Positions 14,138-22,039 of a stretch of DNA of 64,000 bases are shown here, piece after piece. Source of the DNA: Gammaproteobacteria bacterium (lineage in GTDB: Bacteria > Pseudomonadota > Gammaproteobacteria > Pseudomonadales > Alcanivoracaceae); the NCBI GenBank assembly GCA_018067045.1, contig JAGPVL010000027.1, forward strand, positions 1 through 64,000. The letters are read 5' to 3'. How positions within the stretch are numbered: the first letter of the stretch is position 1; each line of letters begins with the position of its first letter. A program made the position numbers and the translations under genes. The notes below the pieces were generated by a model, which did no database searches, was not told the DNA's origin, and was given only the letters and a program-made list of their open reading frames with translations.

Positions 14138-15028
14138 ATGATAATGAGTGAAGCAACGATGAATTTTGATCTGAACAAAAAAGTTGAGCAGCTAGTTGAT
14201 ATTGCGGTAAAGGCGGGTAATGCAATTCTAGAGGTGTATAACCGCGACGATATTGCTGTTGAGAAAAAGGGCGACAATTCGCCGATCACCGAGGCAGATT
14301 TAGCGGCCCATCATATTATTGTTAATGGCTTGGCGGCACTGACACCCGATATTCCGGTGCATTCGGAGGAGTCACAGGGAATTACCTGGGAGATGCGCCG
14401 CGACTGGAAAACCTATTGGTTGGTTGATCCGTTGGACGGCACGAAAGAATTTATCAAACGTAACGGCGAATTTACCGTCAACATTGCTTTGATGCATCAA
14501 GGCCGGCCGGTGGCTGGTGTTGTGCATGTGCCAGTAACGGGCGTGACTTATTTTGGAGGGGAGAGTTTTGGCGAGGAAGGTTTTGGCGGAGCTGGTTCCG
14601 GCGAAGGAAAATTCGGCGCGTTTCGCCGTGAGGCTGGGGTGACGGAGGCCATTTCTGTCCGCGTACCGGTGGAGCCGATTGTCATGGTGGCAAGCCGTAG
14701 TCATGGCACGGACAAGTTAGCGGCGCTTGAATCTGAGATAGAAGCGCAAATGGGTACGGTCGAGCTGGCGAATATGGGCTCATCGTTAAAGCTGTGCTTG
14801 GTTGCTGAAGGTAAGGCGGATATTTATCCGCGCTTGGCACCCACGTCGGAGTGGGATACTGCGGCGGCACATGCCGTCGTGACGGCAGCCGGCGGCGTTG
14901 TGCTGAATATTGAACTCGAGCCATTGCGTTACAACAAAGAAGACATTCTCAATCCGTACTTTGTGGTGCTCGGGGCGCAGCCGCAACGTTGGTCTTATTT
15001 GAAAGAGGTATTAGCCGATTTAGCCTAA
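14138..15028 (+). CDS. cysQ: 3'(2'),5'-bisphosphate nucleotidase CysQ
   Basis: CysQ removes PAP/PAPS-type phosphoadenosine phosphates in sulfate assimilation. The inositol-monophosphatase fold motifs are present: DPLDGTKEFIKRNGEFT (metal-binding D-P-L-D-G-T) and the C-terminal SEWDTAAAHAVV. The protein is about 296 residues, longer than the roughly 250 usual, mainly because of a glycine- and glutamate-rich insertion near residues 138-160 (SFGEEGFGGAGSGEGKFG). Three in-frame ATGs (14138, 14144, 14159) compete; the last fits the homologous N-terminus best. Confidence 0.93.
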   Translation: MIMSEATMNFDLNKKVEQLVDIAVKAGNAILEVYNRDDIAVEKKGDNSPITEADLAAHHIIVNGLAALTPDIPVHSEESQGITWEMRRDWKTYWLVDPLDGTKEFIKRNGEFTVNIALMHQGRPVAGVVHVPVTGVTYFGGESFGEEGFGGAGSGEGKFGAFRREAGVTEAISVRVPVEPIVMVASRSHGTDKLAALESEIEAQMGTVELANMGSSLKLCLVAEGKADIYPRLAPTSEWDTAAAHAVVTAAGGVVLNIELEPLRYNKEDILNPYFVVLGAQPQRWSYLKEVLADLA

Positions 15029-15256
15029 GTGACGTTTTTATTGGCCCGCTCGCCCGTTGCTGAGCAGTCTTACTTCATACATTTTGGGCTAGGTTTTATT
15101 GGGCGCCTATTGTGCACTTATGTTTTTTGCCAAACGGCTTGGCAAATGAGGTTGGGGTTAGCGCTTAGCGCCCATAATTGGTGTACAACAGATGCTATTC
15201 GATAGCCGGTTTTCAGCGACTCGTTAGATTAAACGGCGAGTAGTAGGAGGGGAGTC

Positions 15257-16171
15257 ATGTTGCAGCGAGAAGATTTAGCATTTGAGAGTCACGGTACTGA
15301 ATGTCGTGGTTATCTGTATCGCCCTGAAAACGCTAGTGGCGATGTGCCGTGTATCGTTATGGGGCATGGCTTTGCTGCTACCCGTGATAGTGGTTTAGCG
15401 CCGTTTGCCGAAGCGTTTGCCGCAGCGGGTTATGCCGCGTTTGTTTTTGATTATCGTCATTTTGGTGCCAGCGGCGGCCACCCTCGGCAATTGTTAGTGC
15501 CGGAGAAAGAGCTTCAGGATTGGCAGTCGGCGATTAACTTTGTTCGTGAGCTCGATGGTATCCATGCCGGTGAGATTGGATTGTGGGGCACCTCTTTTGG
15601 CGGTGGTTTGGTGACGGTCGCCGCCGCCCGTGATGGCAATGTCCAAGCGATTATTGCGCAGTGTCCGATGATGGATGGCGCGGCGTCGGTGATGTCGGTG
15701 ATTGGTTATGCGGGTTTAGGCATGGGTTTAAAGCTTACGGCGCACGGCACTTTGGATATCTTGCGAGCAGGGCTGGGTATGTCTCCGCATTATATTGCGT
15801 CGGCAGGTCGGCCCGGAGAAGTGGCGGCGATGAGCGCGTCAGATTGCTATGACGGTTACTCGGCTCTGCTTCCTAAGGGCGCCCCGAATAAAGTGGCGGC
15901 AAGGGTGGCTGCCACGTTAATGCTGTTTCGTCCGATTAGTGTTGCCGCCAAAGTGCGCTGCCCGGCGTTGGTGTTGATTTGCGACACGGATACCGTTGCA
16001 CCGCCGGCCTCCGCTGAGAAAGCGGCGGCGAAAATGCCGCACGCGGAGGTGAAGCATTATGCGGTGGGACACTTCGATATTTATCAGGGTGAGGCGCGAG
16101 AGGAGAGTTTAAGAGATCAGTTGGCGTTTCTGCAGCGGCACTTGAAGGGTTCGGCAAAGCGGCAGGGCTAG
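15257..16171 (+). CDS. Alpha/beta hydrolase family protein
   Basis: The 304-residue cytosolic hydrolase shows the oxyanion-hole HGFAATRD region, the nucleophile elbow G-T-S-F-G (WGTSFGGG, about residue 116), an acid in the CDTDTVAPP segment (about residue 240) and the late catalytic His (VGHFDIY, about residue 272). It resembles esterase/acetyl-xylan-esterase-like dienelactone-type hydrolases, but the substrate is not predictable. The ATG follows AGGAGGGGAG. It stands alone between cysQ and the bidirectional terminator at 16233. Confidence 0.85.
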   Translation: MLQREDLAFESHGTECRGYLYRPENASGDVPCIVMGHGFAATRDSGLAPFAEAFAAAGYAAFVFDYRHFGASGGHPRQLLVPEKELQDWQSAINFVRELDGIHAGEIGLWGTSFGGGLVTVAAARDGNVQAIIAQCPMMDGAASVMSVIGYAGLGMGLKLTAHGTLDILRAGLGMSPHYIASAGRPGEVAAMSASDCYDGYSALLPKGAPNKVAARVAATLMLFRPISVAAKVRCPALVLICDTDTVAPPASAEKAAAKMPHAEVKHYAVGHFDIYQGEAREESLRDQLAFLQRHLKGSAKRQG

Positions 16172-16232
16172 CAAGCACGCATGCTTGAGAGCTTGCCTAG
16201 GTATAATCAGGTCTTGGTCAGCAGAAACGATA

Positions 16233-16275
16233 GAACATAAAAAAGGCCTCGCGATGCGAGGCCTTTTTTATGTTC
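16233..16275. terminator. Perfect palindromic bidirectional terminator
   Basis: A 20-bp perfect arm with A/T tracts on both sides of GGCCTCGC-GAT-GCGAGGCC. It ends the hydrolase gene on the plus strand. Its position five bases from attL implies that it was also the original terminator of the minus-strand tRNA-Phe before the 7-kb element separated them. Confidence 0.9.
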
Positions 16276-16280
16276 TCAAT

Positions 16281-16297
16281 ATGGTGCCCGGAGGCGG
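16281..16297. other. attL: displaced 3' end of tRNA-Phe
   Basis: ATGGTGCCCGGAGGCGG is identical to 23434-23450, the tRNA-Phe acceptor end including CCA. It marks the distal junction of the integrated element. Confidence 0.92.
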
Positions 16298-16405
16298 CAA
16301 CAAACGAACAAATCAACACTTCCCGAGAAAGCCCTGAGGCCCGCTATTTTACTGGCTTTCAGAGGTTTTATGTTTCCAGTGATTCCCTTACAATGCCGGA
16401 GCGAC

Positions 16406-16466
16406 CCGAAAAATTGGGGGTATTTTTGGGGGTATTTTGAAGAATGCCCCCAGCGTAGGGGGTATC
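16406..16466. promoter_or_regulatory. Integrase arm-type sites, left end
   Basis: AAAATTGGGGGTATTTTTGGGGGTAT holds two direct GGGGGTAT repeats 12 bp apart. A third GGGGGTAT at 16457-16464 and an inverted TGCCCCC lie just before the integrase start. The same double repeat recurs at the right end, as expected for arm-binding sites of P4-type integrases. The position also allows autoregulation of int. Confidence 0.7.
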
Positions 16467-16467
16467 T

Positions 16468-17700
16468 ATGAGCAGCAGATCACAGGCCACCACAGAGGCC
16501 GCAATTAAGCACGCCAAGCCAGAGGCCAAGCCATACAAAATGGCAGGAGGGCAGGGCATGTATTTGCTGGTAAATCCTGCCGGTTCAAAGCTATGGCGAA
16601 TGAAGTACCGATTTGACGGTAAAGAGAAAACGCTAAGCATTGGCGCTTACCCTGATGTGACGCTGGCACAAGCACGGCTAAGGCGTGAAAAGGCCCGCCA
16701 GCAGTTAGCTGAGGGGGTAGACCCTAATGAGCTGCTAAAAGAGCAGCGCCAGCTAGCTAGAGCCAAGATGCTGACATTTAAGGTGGTGGCGGAGCGGTGG
16801 TATCACGGAAAAGCCGTACTGGCTAAAAAGCCATGGGCGTTAGCAACAGCGGAAAAGGCGCGGCTGTATCTTGATAAAGACATTTATCCAGCATTGGGTG
16901 GCAGGCCAATAGCCGACATAACCCGTATTGAGCTAATCAAGCTGAATGAATCAATAGAGAAACGCGGCGCGTTCGATATAGCCAAAAAGATCAGGCAGTG
17001 GCTGGGTGCGATTTTTGACGATGCGCTTGATCGTGGGGAAATTCAAAGCAACCCAGCGCACAACCTAAAGCCAAGCTATAGAGCTGAGGGCGCGGAGACC
17101 AAGCACCATCCGGCTATTCGATTCAATGAGCTACCGGCTATGCTGAGTGCTGTTGATGACACGGGTAGTCACAAGCTAATCAAGCTAGCTATTCGCTTGT
17201 TGATGCTGACAGCGGTTAGGCCTGCAGAGTTACGCCTAGCGCGGTGGTCAGAGTTCGACCTAGATGCTGGCGCGTGGACGATACCTGCAGAGCGTATGAA
17301 GATGCGTAGAGCGCATAGCGTGCCCCTAACGCAGCAGGTGCTAGATGCGCTGCAGCAGGTCAAAGCGATAAATCATAACGGCTATTTATTTGCGATTCGC
17401 GGCGGCCAGCCCATAAGCGAGAACACAATAAACAAAACGCTCAAGCTGGCGGGCTATGGCGGCAAGCATACAGGTCACGGATTTAGGCACTTGTTGAGCA
17501 CGGAATTAAACGAGCGGGGCTATAACCGCGACTGGATAGAAACGCAGCTAGCGCACACTGGTGAGGACAAAATTAGAGCGACCTACAACAAGGCGCAGTA
17601 TGTAGAGCAGCGCCAGCAGATGATGCAGGAGTGGGCGGACTCAATTGATGCGCTGGTAGCTGGCGCTCATGTGGTGGCGTTTAAGAGGGGGCGGGCATGA
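16468..17700 (+). CDS. int: P4-type tyrosine integrase
   Basis: This site-specific recombinase inserts and excises the element at tRNA-Phe. The 410-residue protein has the N-terminal arm-binding DUF4102 domain (GGQGMYLLVNPAGSKLWRMK to KTLSIGAYPDVTLAQAR, residues 29-75), a SAM-like core domain, and the catalytic domain with TAVRPAELRLARW (Arg), HGFRHLLSTELNERG (HxxR), L-A-H-T and the nucleophile Tyr in the R-A-T-Y-N segment. All catalytic residues are present, so it is probably active. Its stop overlaps the next gene's start (ATGA). Confidence 0.95.
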   Translation: MSSRSQATTEAAIKHAKPEAKPYKMAGGQGMYLLVNPAGSKLWRMKYRFDGKEKTLSIGAYPDVTLAQARLRREKARQQLAEGVDPNELLKEQRQLARAKMLTFKVVAERWYHGKAVLAKKPWALATAEKARLYLDKDIYPALGGRPIADITRIELIKLNESIEKRGAFDIAKKIRQWLGAIFDDALDRGEIQSNPAHNLKPSYRAEGAETKHHPAIRFNELPAMLSAVDDTGSHKLIKLAIRLLMLTAVRPAELRLARWSEFDLDAGAWTIPAERMKMRRAHSVPLTQQVLDALQQVKAINHNGYLFAIRGGQPISENTINKTLKLAGYGGKHTGHGFRHLLSTELNERGYNRDWIETQLAHTGEDKIRATYNKAQYVEQRQQMMQEWADSIDALVAGAHVVAFKRGRA

Positions 17701-18140
17701 GTAAGCCAGAAGCCCCTGAGCCTACCGGCTTGGATGTGGCCACCGCAGTGTGGCTGGTGTCGAAAGGCCGGGCAAATTCGGAGCAGCAAAAACTAGCCCA
17801 TAAGCACTATAGGGAATTGATCGAAGAGGCAAAGGACGCAGCAAAGCGACCTGTTAAACAGAATAAAATGCTTGAGACTAATTTACTTACGCACCAACTG
17901 TTAATGTATCAAAAAAATAATCAAGCTGAGTTGAAGGGCGAAGGAGAGGGCGACGAGCTTGTTAAGAGTGTATATATCGACGTTGGAGAAAGCAGAGGCA
18001 TAAGCCCTGAGACGGTTAAGCGTGAATATAGGAAGTGGAAAAACTCTCTAACAATTGAAGAGCTAGAGGAGCAAGTTGAAAAATACAACGCGCGCTTTTT
18101 AGAGTTAGCTTTAGAGGCGCTGGAAAACCTTAGGCTATAA
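17697..18140 (+). CDS. Unknown small protein coupled to the integrase
   Basis: The 147-residue charged protein is of no recognised family. It overlaps int by four bases (ATGA), so it is probably translated with it. The middle is glutamate/glycine-rich. A segment near residues 104-121 (GISPETVKREYRKWKNSL) reads like the recognition helix of a helix-turn-helix, followed by a helical C-terminus. It may be a DNA-binding accessory or regulatory factor of the element; that is inference from pattern and position. Confidence 0.65.
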   Translation: MSKPEAPEPTGLDVATAVWLVSKGRANSEQQKLAHKHYRELIEEAKDAAKRPVKQNKMLETNLLTHQLLMYQKNNQAELKGEGEGDELVKSVYIDVGESRGISPETVKREYRKWKNSLTIEELEEQVEKYNARFLELALEALENLRL

Positions 18141-18145
18141 ACCCC

Positions 18146-18172
18146 AAGGGGGGGATTATCGACTTTCCCCCT
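18146..18172. terminator. G/C-tract hairpin after the integrase operon
   Basis: AAGGGGG and CCCCCTT arms around a 13-base loop, six bases after the stop and followed by a T-rich run. It is a plausible terminator separating the int operon from the alpA-primase operon. Confidence 0.5.
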
Positions 18173-18241
18173 TCTATTTATTCGGCCTTTGCTCAATAGA
18201 ATAGACAGCCATTACCCATAACCCCCAGTGAGGTTTAAGCA

Positions 18242-18457
18242 ATGGCTACCACCACCAGCAACACCCTAATCAAACTCCCCACCGTAAAGAGTCTTACGAG
18301 CCTAAGCACTAGCGAAATATACCGCCGGATTGAGGCTGGCACCTTTCCCGCTCAAATCAAGCTAGGTGTAAAAGCTGTGGCATGGCTAGAGCATGAAGTT
18401 AATGACTGGATTAGTCGGGCAATAGAACAAGGCCGTACTGGCAGCGGGGCTGCCTAA
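18242..18457 (+). CDS. AlpA-family regulator/excisionase
   Basis: The 71-residue MerR-like winged-helix protein has the AlpA signature: an L-P-T-V-K-S-L-T-S-L-S-T-S-E-I-Y-R-R-I helix-turn-helix start, FPAQIKLG, then V-A-W-L-E-H-E-V-N-D-W-I. In P4-like elements AlpA or its relatives control int expression and excision. A GAGG ribosome site precedes the ATG. The stop overlaps the primase-helicase start (TAATG), so the two are translationally coupled. Confidence 0.88.
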   Translation: MATTTSNTLIKLPTVKSLTSLSTSEIYRRIEAGTFPAQIKLGVKAVAWLEHEVNDWISRAIEQGRTGSGAA

Positions 18458-21312
18458 TGACCAGACACAAAAAAGCCGCTGGGAAAGAGCGGCCAATTCG
18501 CAAAGCAATAACACAGTCTGATAATAACACAGATAAAAAGGTAATGAGCGTTACCCTAACCAAAGTCACCAGCCAGAAGCCCGACCGACTAACTAAGCGC
18601 CTATGGCTGGACGGCAACCAGCTACAGAAAAAAGCCGCCGCTAATATGGTGGCAGGTGTGGCCGAGTGCTGCACAGTTAGCGGCGCTGCCGAGTTCGCCG
18701 CGTTGCTGGAGAACATGCAGCCCAACCAAGCGCTTTGCTATGGCGCACCAAAGGCCGCAGATATTGGCGCACCATATAAGGCGGAGGTGTTAAGCCGTAC
18801 CGAGTACGACCGGCAAGGCCAGCCCGCTGGTGCTATTACGCGCACCAAAGATGCTTTTTTATGGGCAGCCGGTGCCGGTGTCTTAATGCTCGACTATGAC
18901 CCGCCGCCCGACAAGCCAGCTATGACCCGCCAGCAGCTGCTTGATGCCTTGGGCGAGGCTATCCCGGCCGTGGCGAATTGTGCCAGCGTGTGCTGGTATT
19001 CCAGTTCGAGCTTGATATTTAACGAGCAAGAGCAGGTGGCAGGCGTGAAAGGCCAGCGCGTTTATATCATGGTGACGGATGCCCGCGACATTGAGCGAGC
19101 CGGTGCCGTGCTGTTTGGCCGGTTGTGGCTGGCGGGCCATGGTCATTATGAGATTAGCCGCGCCGGTTCCGCACTTGAGCGCAGCATTATTGACGCCAGC
19201 GTGTGGCAGGCTAACCGCCTAGACTTTGCCGCCGGTGCTGATTGTGTTGCACCGCTTGAACAGCGCCGAGGTAAGCCAGCAGTGCAGGAAGGTGCCTTGC
19301 TGGATACCGCCAGCGAGTTACCCGACCTAACCGAAGCCGAGCTGGCAGAAGTAACAGCCGCCAAAGAGAAAGCAAAGGCCGCCATTCAAGACGACATAAC
19401 CGGAACGCGAACGGTCTACATTCACGACACGGCCGCAGGGTTGGTAGCAAAAAAACACGGCAGCCAGCTAACTGGTGACGACTACGACAAGGCACTTGAT
19501 GAAGCGCGGCAGACCATAAGCCGAGCGGTTCAGCAGAACGTGTTAGCCGGTGACTTTGCCATAACGCTTGCTGATGGGCAGTCGGTGACCGTAGGTGAGC
19601 TATTAGGCGACACTGCTAAGTATCACGGCAAGCAGACGCGCGACCCCTTAGAGCCTGAATATAGCGGCCACAAGATATGCGGCAAGTTGTACCTGATGGG
19701 TGGCCGACCGAATTTATACAGCCAAGCGCACGGAGGCCGTAACTTTCGACTAATACGACAGCCGCGCCGTATTGAGCACGTCAGCGGGCTAATGGCGGAC
19801 ACCACACGCCAGACCATTCGTTACTTAAAACAGATGCCGGACGTGTTCGACTTGGGCACTGAGTTAGTGCAGGTGCAGGACGGCAAGGCGCAGCGACTAA
19901 CACAACACAGTTTGAGCTTTTGGCTTGGTGGCGTGGCGCAGTATTGGCAGTGGGTGAAACCGTCACGCGGCCAAGAATACGAGAAACCAATCGACCCACC
20001 CGCGCAGGTGCTTAATCAATTGCTGGCCATACGTCGCCACCTGAAACCATTAAAGGCGGTAATCAGTGCGCCCGTCATGGATGAACAAGGGCAAGCGCTT
20101 GGGCGAGTAGGCTACGATAGCAAGACACAGCTTTATCTTGATATGCAAGACAACCCGCCGCCCGTACCAGCAGCAGTTAACACAGCCGAGGCCATGAAAG
20201 CACTCGACACACTGATGCAGCCATTTAACAAGTTTTGCGTTGCTACCCCGCTTGACCGTGGCGTGTTGCTGGCCGCTATTCTCACTGCGATACAGCGCCC
20301 CGTGCTGGGTACAGCACCCGCCATTGGACTTGATGCGCCTGTACAAGGCACCGGCAAAACGTACCTAGCCTTATGCCTTGGTGTATTGGCTACCGGCTTG
20401 GTGGCTAAAGTGTACCCGCATACCGGAGGCCGTGACGATGAAGAAACCCGCAAGCGGCTAACCGCGATGCTGGCCGACGGTGAGCAAGTTATTGTGTGGG
20501 ACAACGTGCTAGGCCATTTTGATAGCGCAGCGCTTGCCGCCTTCATTACCAGCCAGACATACAGTGACCGCGTGCTAGGCAAAAGCGAGACGGTCACGTT
20601 TCCTAACCGTGCCTTGCTACTCATTACCGGCAACAACCTAACCCTTGCTGGTGACATGCCGCGCCGTGTATTGAAATGCCGACTTGATGCGCAGGTTGAT
20701 AACCCCGCCTTGCGCAAGTTCGACAGCGATCCGTTGCAATACATTCAGCAGCACCGCCAAGAGATTGTGCAGGCCGGTCTAACGCTAATACGAGGCTACC
20801 AACAGAGCGCAGCATGTCGAGACGGTGGCGCAGTGCCTAACGAGACAACCGCCAGCTTTGAGCAATGGGACAGCCTAGTAAGGCAGCCGGTGGCATGGAT
20901 AGCGCAACAATGCAGCGACTACCAAGACCCAGCCGACGCTATAAAAAATGCCGTGGCAACCGACCCCGAAAAAGAATTGCTGGCCGAGGTGCTGGATGGT
21001 ATCGCGCACGTTATTGGTGTGGGTGAGTGGTTCGACACGAGGCAGCTATATAGAGAGCTAACGACGTGCAGCAATTTAGGTGGCGCTGATAAGCAAGCAA
21101 CCAAGCGCGAGCTGGTGGAAGTCCTAACCGAGCTGCTAGGCAAGGAGCTAAACAGCAAAGGGCTAGGCCGAGCGCTGGGCTATCGAGTTGACCGGATAGT
21201 AGATGGCTGGCGACTGGTGAAACGTACGCACAACAAGCGGACGCGTTTCAAGCTAGACGTCGTGTACCCGGAACAGATTAAAAGTGCGGTTTATGCGGTT
21301 TATGCGGTTTAA
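18457..21312 (+). CDS. Large primase-helicase replication protein of the element
   Basis: The 951-residue protein probably replicates the excised element. Near residue 147 the L-M-L-D-Y-D-P segment fits the catalytic D-x-D of archaeo-eukaryotic-type primases, followed by V-Y-I-M-V and an R-S-I-I-D-A-S-V-W / R-L-D-F segment. The C-terminal half has a Walker A (PVQGTGKTY, about residue 630), a Walker B-like V-I-V-W-D-N (about residue 678), a sensor L-I-T-G-N-N and a P-R-R arginine, as in SF3/AAA-type satellite helicases. The last codons run into iteron repeats (Y-A-V three times). No family name is certain; the domain reading is by motif. Confidence 0.78.
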   Translation: MTRHKKAAGKERPIRKAITQSDNNTDKKVMSVTLTKVTSQKPDRLTKRLWLDGNQLQKKAAANMVAGVAECCTVSGAAEFAALLENMQPNQALCYGAPKAADIGAPYKAEVLSRTEYDRQGQPAGAITRTKDAFLWAAGAGVLMLDYDPPPDKPAMTRQQLLDALGEAIPAVANCASVCWYSSSSLIFNEQEQVAGVKGQRVYIMVTDARDIERAGAVLFGRLWLAGHGHYEISRAGSALERSIIDASVWQANRLDFAAGADCVAPLEQRRGKPAVQEGALLDTASELPDLTEAELAEVTAAKEKAKAAIQDDITGTRTVYIHDTAAGLVAKKHGSQLTGDDYDKALDEARQTISRAVQQNVLAGDFAITLADGQSVTVGELLGDTAKYHGKQTRDPLEPEYSGHKICGKLYLMGGRPNLYSQAHGGRNFRLIRQPRRIEHVSGLMADTTRQTIRYLKQMPDVFDLGTELVQVQDGKAQRLTQHSLSFWLGGVAQYWQWVKPSRGQEYEKPIDPPAQVLNQLLAIRRHLKPLKAVISAPVMDEQGQALGRVGYDSKTQLYLDMQDNPPPVPAAVNTAEAMKALDTLMQPFNKFCVATPLDRGVLLAAILTAIQRPVLGTAPAIGLDAPVQGTGKTYLALCLGVLATGLVAKVYPHTGGRDDEETRKRLTAMLADGEQVIVWDNVLGHFDSAALAAFITSQTYSDRVLGKSETVTFPNRALLLITGNNLTLAGDMPRRVLKCRLDAQVDNPALRKFDSDPLQYIQQHRQEIVQAGLTLIRGYQQSAACRDGGAVPNETTASFEQWDSLVRQPVAWIAQQCSDYQDPADAIKNAVATDPEKELLAEVLDGIAHVIGVGEWFDTRQLYRELTTCSNLGGADKQATKRELVEVLTELLGKELNSKGLGRALGYRVDRIVDGWRLVKRTHNKRTRFKLDVVYPEQIKSAVYAVYAV

Positions 21313-21402
21313 TTCCAGTCAGGAAATATTGATACAGCTATCCCTTATATATTTTTACGGAGGGGAAAATGACCGCACAAACCGCACAAACCGCAATTTT
21401 AC
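21278..21402. repeat. Inverted iteron-like array around an AT-rich core: candidate origin
   Basis: Three direct 9-bp TGCGGTTTA-type repeats (21284-21312) face three inverted copies (ACCGCACAA, 21372-21395), so the blocks form an inverted repeat with arms of about 30 bp. The 58-bp spacer is AT-rich (AAATATTGATACAG, TTATATATTTTTA). Iterons flanking an unwinding-prone core next to a primase-helicase gene are the architecture of a replication origin. A strong attenuator-like hairpin is the alternative. Confidence 0.65.
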
Positions 21403-21494
21403 CATAGAGCAGTGATGAGTTTATGAATAAAGAAACCAACCGAATAGCGAAACCCAACAAGCGGGGACGCCATAGAACGGCCAGAACGGCATAG
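21369..21494 (+). other. Two tiny candidate reading frames downstream of the iterons
   Basis: ATG 21369 has a strong GGAGGGG ribosome site and encodes 12 residues translated from the iterons (MTAQTAQTAILP). ATG 21423 opens a 23-residue basic peptide (MNKETNRIAKPNKRGRHRTA...), with no clear ribosome site. The first could be a leader peptide that couples iteron transcription to downstream translation; both may be meaningless. Confidence 0.25.
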
Positions 21495-21537
21495 GCAGAA
21501 AAGCAGAGTATGGCTAACAAGATATTGAGGTGAGCGA

Positions 21538-21639
21538 ATGAGAAAAAGCATTCCAGCAAAGCAGGAAATTGATTTTGACCTAACAGCGCCAGTTCTCGAC
21601 TTAGAGCCGGTTAAGATATTTCCAGAGTCAAAGCCATGA
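21538..21639 (+). CDS. Small unknown ORF coupled to the RHH gene
   Basis: A 33-residue acidic peptide (starts MRKSIPAKQEIDFDLTAPVL) with a GAGGTGAG ribosome site. Its TGA overlaps the ATG of the RHH gene (ATGA at 21636-21639). The coupling and ribosome site suggest real translation. No homology is recognised; it may be a partner or leader of the RHH protein. Confidence 0.5.
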   Translation: MRKSIPAKQEIDFDLTAPVLDLEPVKIFPESKP

Positions 21640-21845
21640 GCAGAAACCCCCGCACTTTCCGTAAACCCGTCCGGCTGATTCTATCGGTAGAGGCTGAGAC
21701 GGTGGCTGCTATTGATGCGCTAATGAAAGCTGGCGGCATACATGGCCACCGTAACCGTTCCGAGTTTGTCCGCCGTGCTATAGAGCGTGAGCTTAGGCGT
21801 TGTGAGTCTGATGATTTTAAGACCAGTACGCGCGCGCGAGTTTAA
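21636..21845 (+). CDS. Ribbon-helix-helix (CopG-like) DNA-binding protein
   Basis: The 69-residue protein has a basic N-terminal strand (RKPVRLILSVEAETVAAID), then a helix, a turn and helix ending NRSEFVRRAIERELRR, the RHH/CopG pattern. Such proteins act as dimeric repressors or as plasmid copy-number and antitoxin regulators. Its place between the candidate origin and the lipoprotein gene suits copy control or transcriptional control of the element. No toxin partner is apparent. Confidence 0.78.
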   Translation: MSRNPRTFRKPVRLILSVEAETVAAIDALMKAGGIHGHRNRSEFVRRAIERELRRCESDDFKTSTRARV

Positions 21846-22039
21846 GGCGAAAGAATTTCCCGACTATAAAAGGCCTATTCGGCTTAAGCGCTTACATGGG
21901 GCGTTGTTGTCGGAACTGTATAGAGCTGGGGCTCTGTGGCGCGGCGAGTTAAGGCATCAATGCTCGCCGTGCCGTGTAGAAGTATAGTTGTGGGAATGCT
22001 TCTTTGCATGAATTGGTGTAGCGCTTTTCAGGAAGCTCC

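Noticed and set aside
20133-20744. Minus-strand 203-codon frame in the primase-helicase gene
   Set aside because: Shadow of the Walker-motif region on the plus strand.
21338-21559. Minus-strand 73-codon frame across the iterons
   Set aside because: Cys/Val/Ala pattern comes from translated iterons; no ribosome site, and it overlaps the coupled small ORF.
21787-21987. 66-codon frame overlapping the RHH gene
   Set aside because: Different frame from the RHH gene, no clear ribosome site or family; likely chance.
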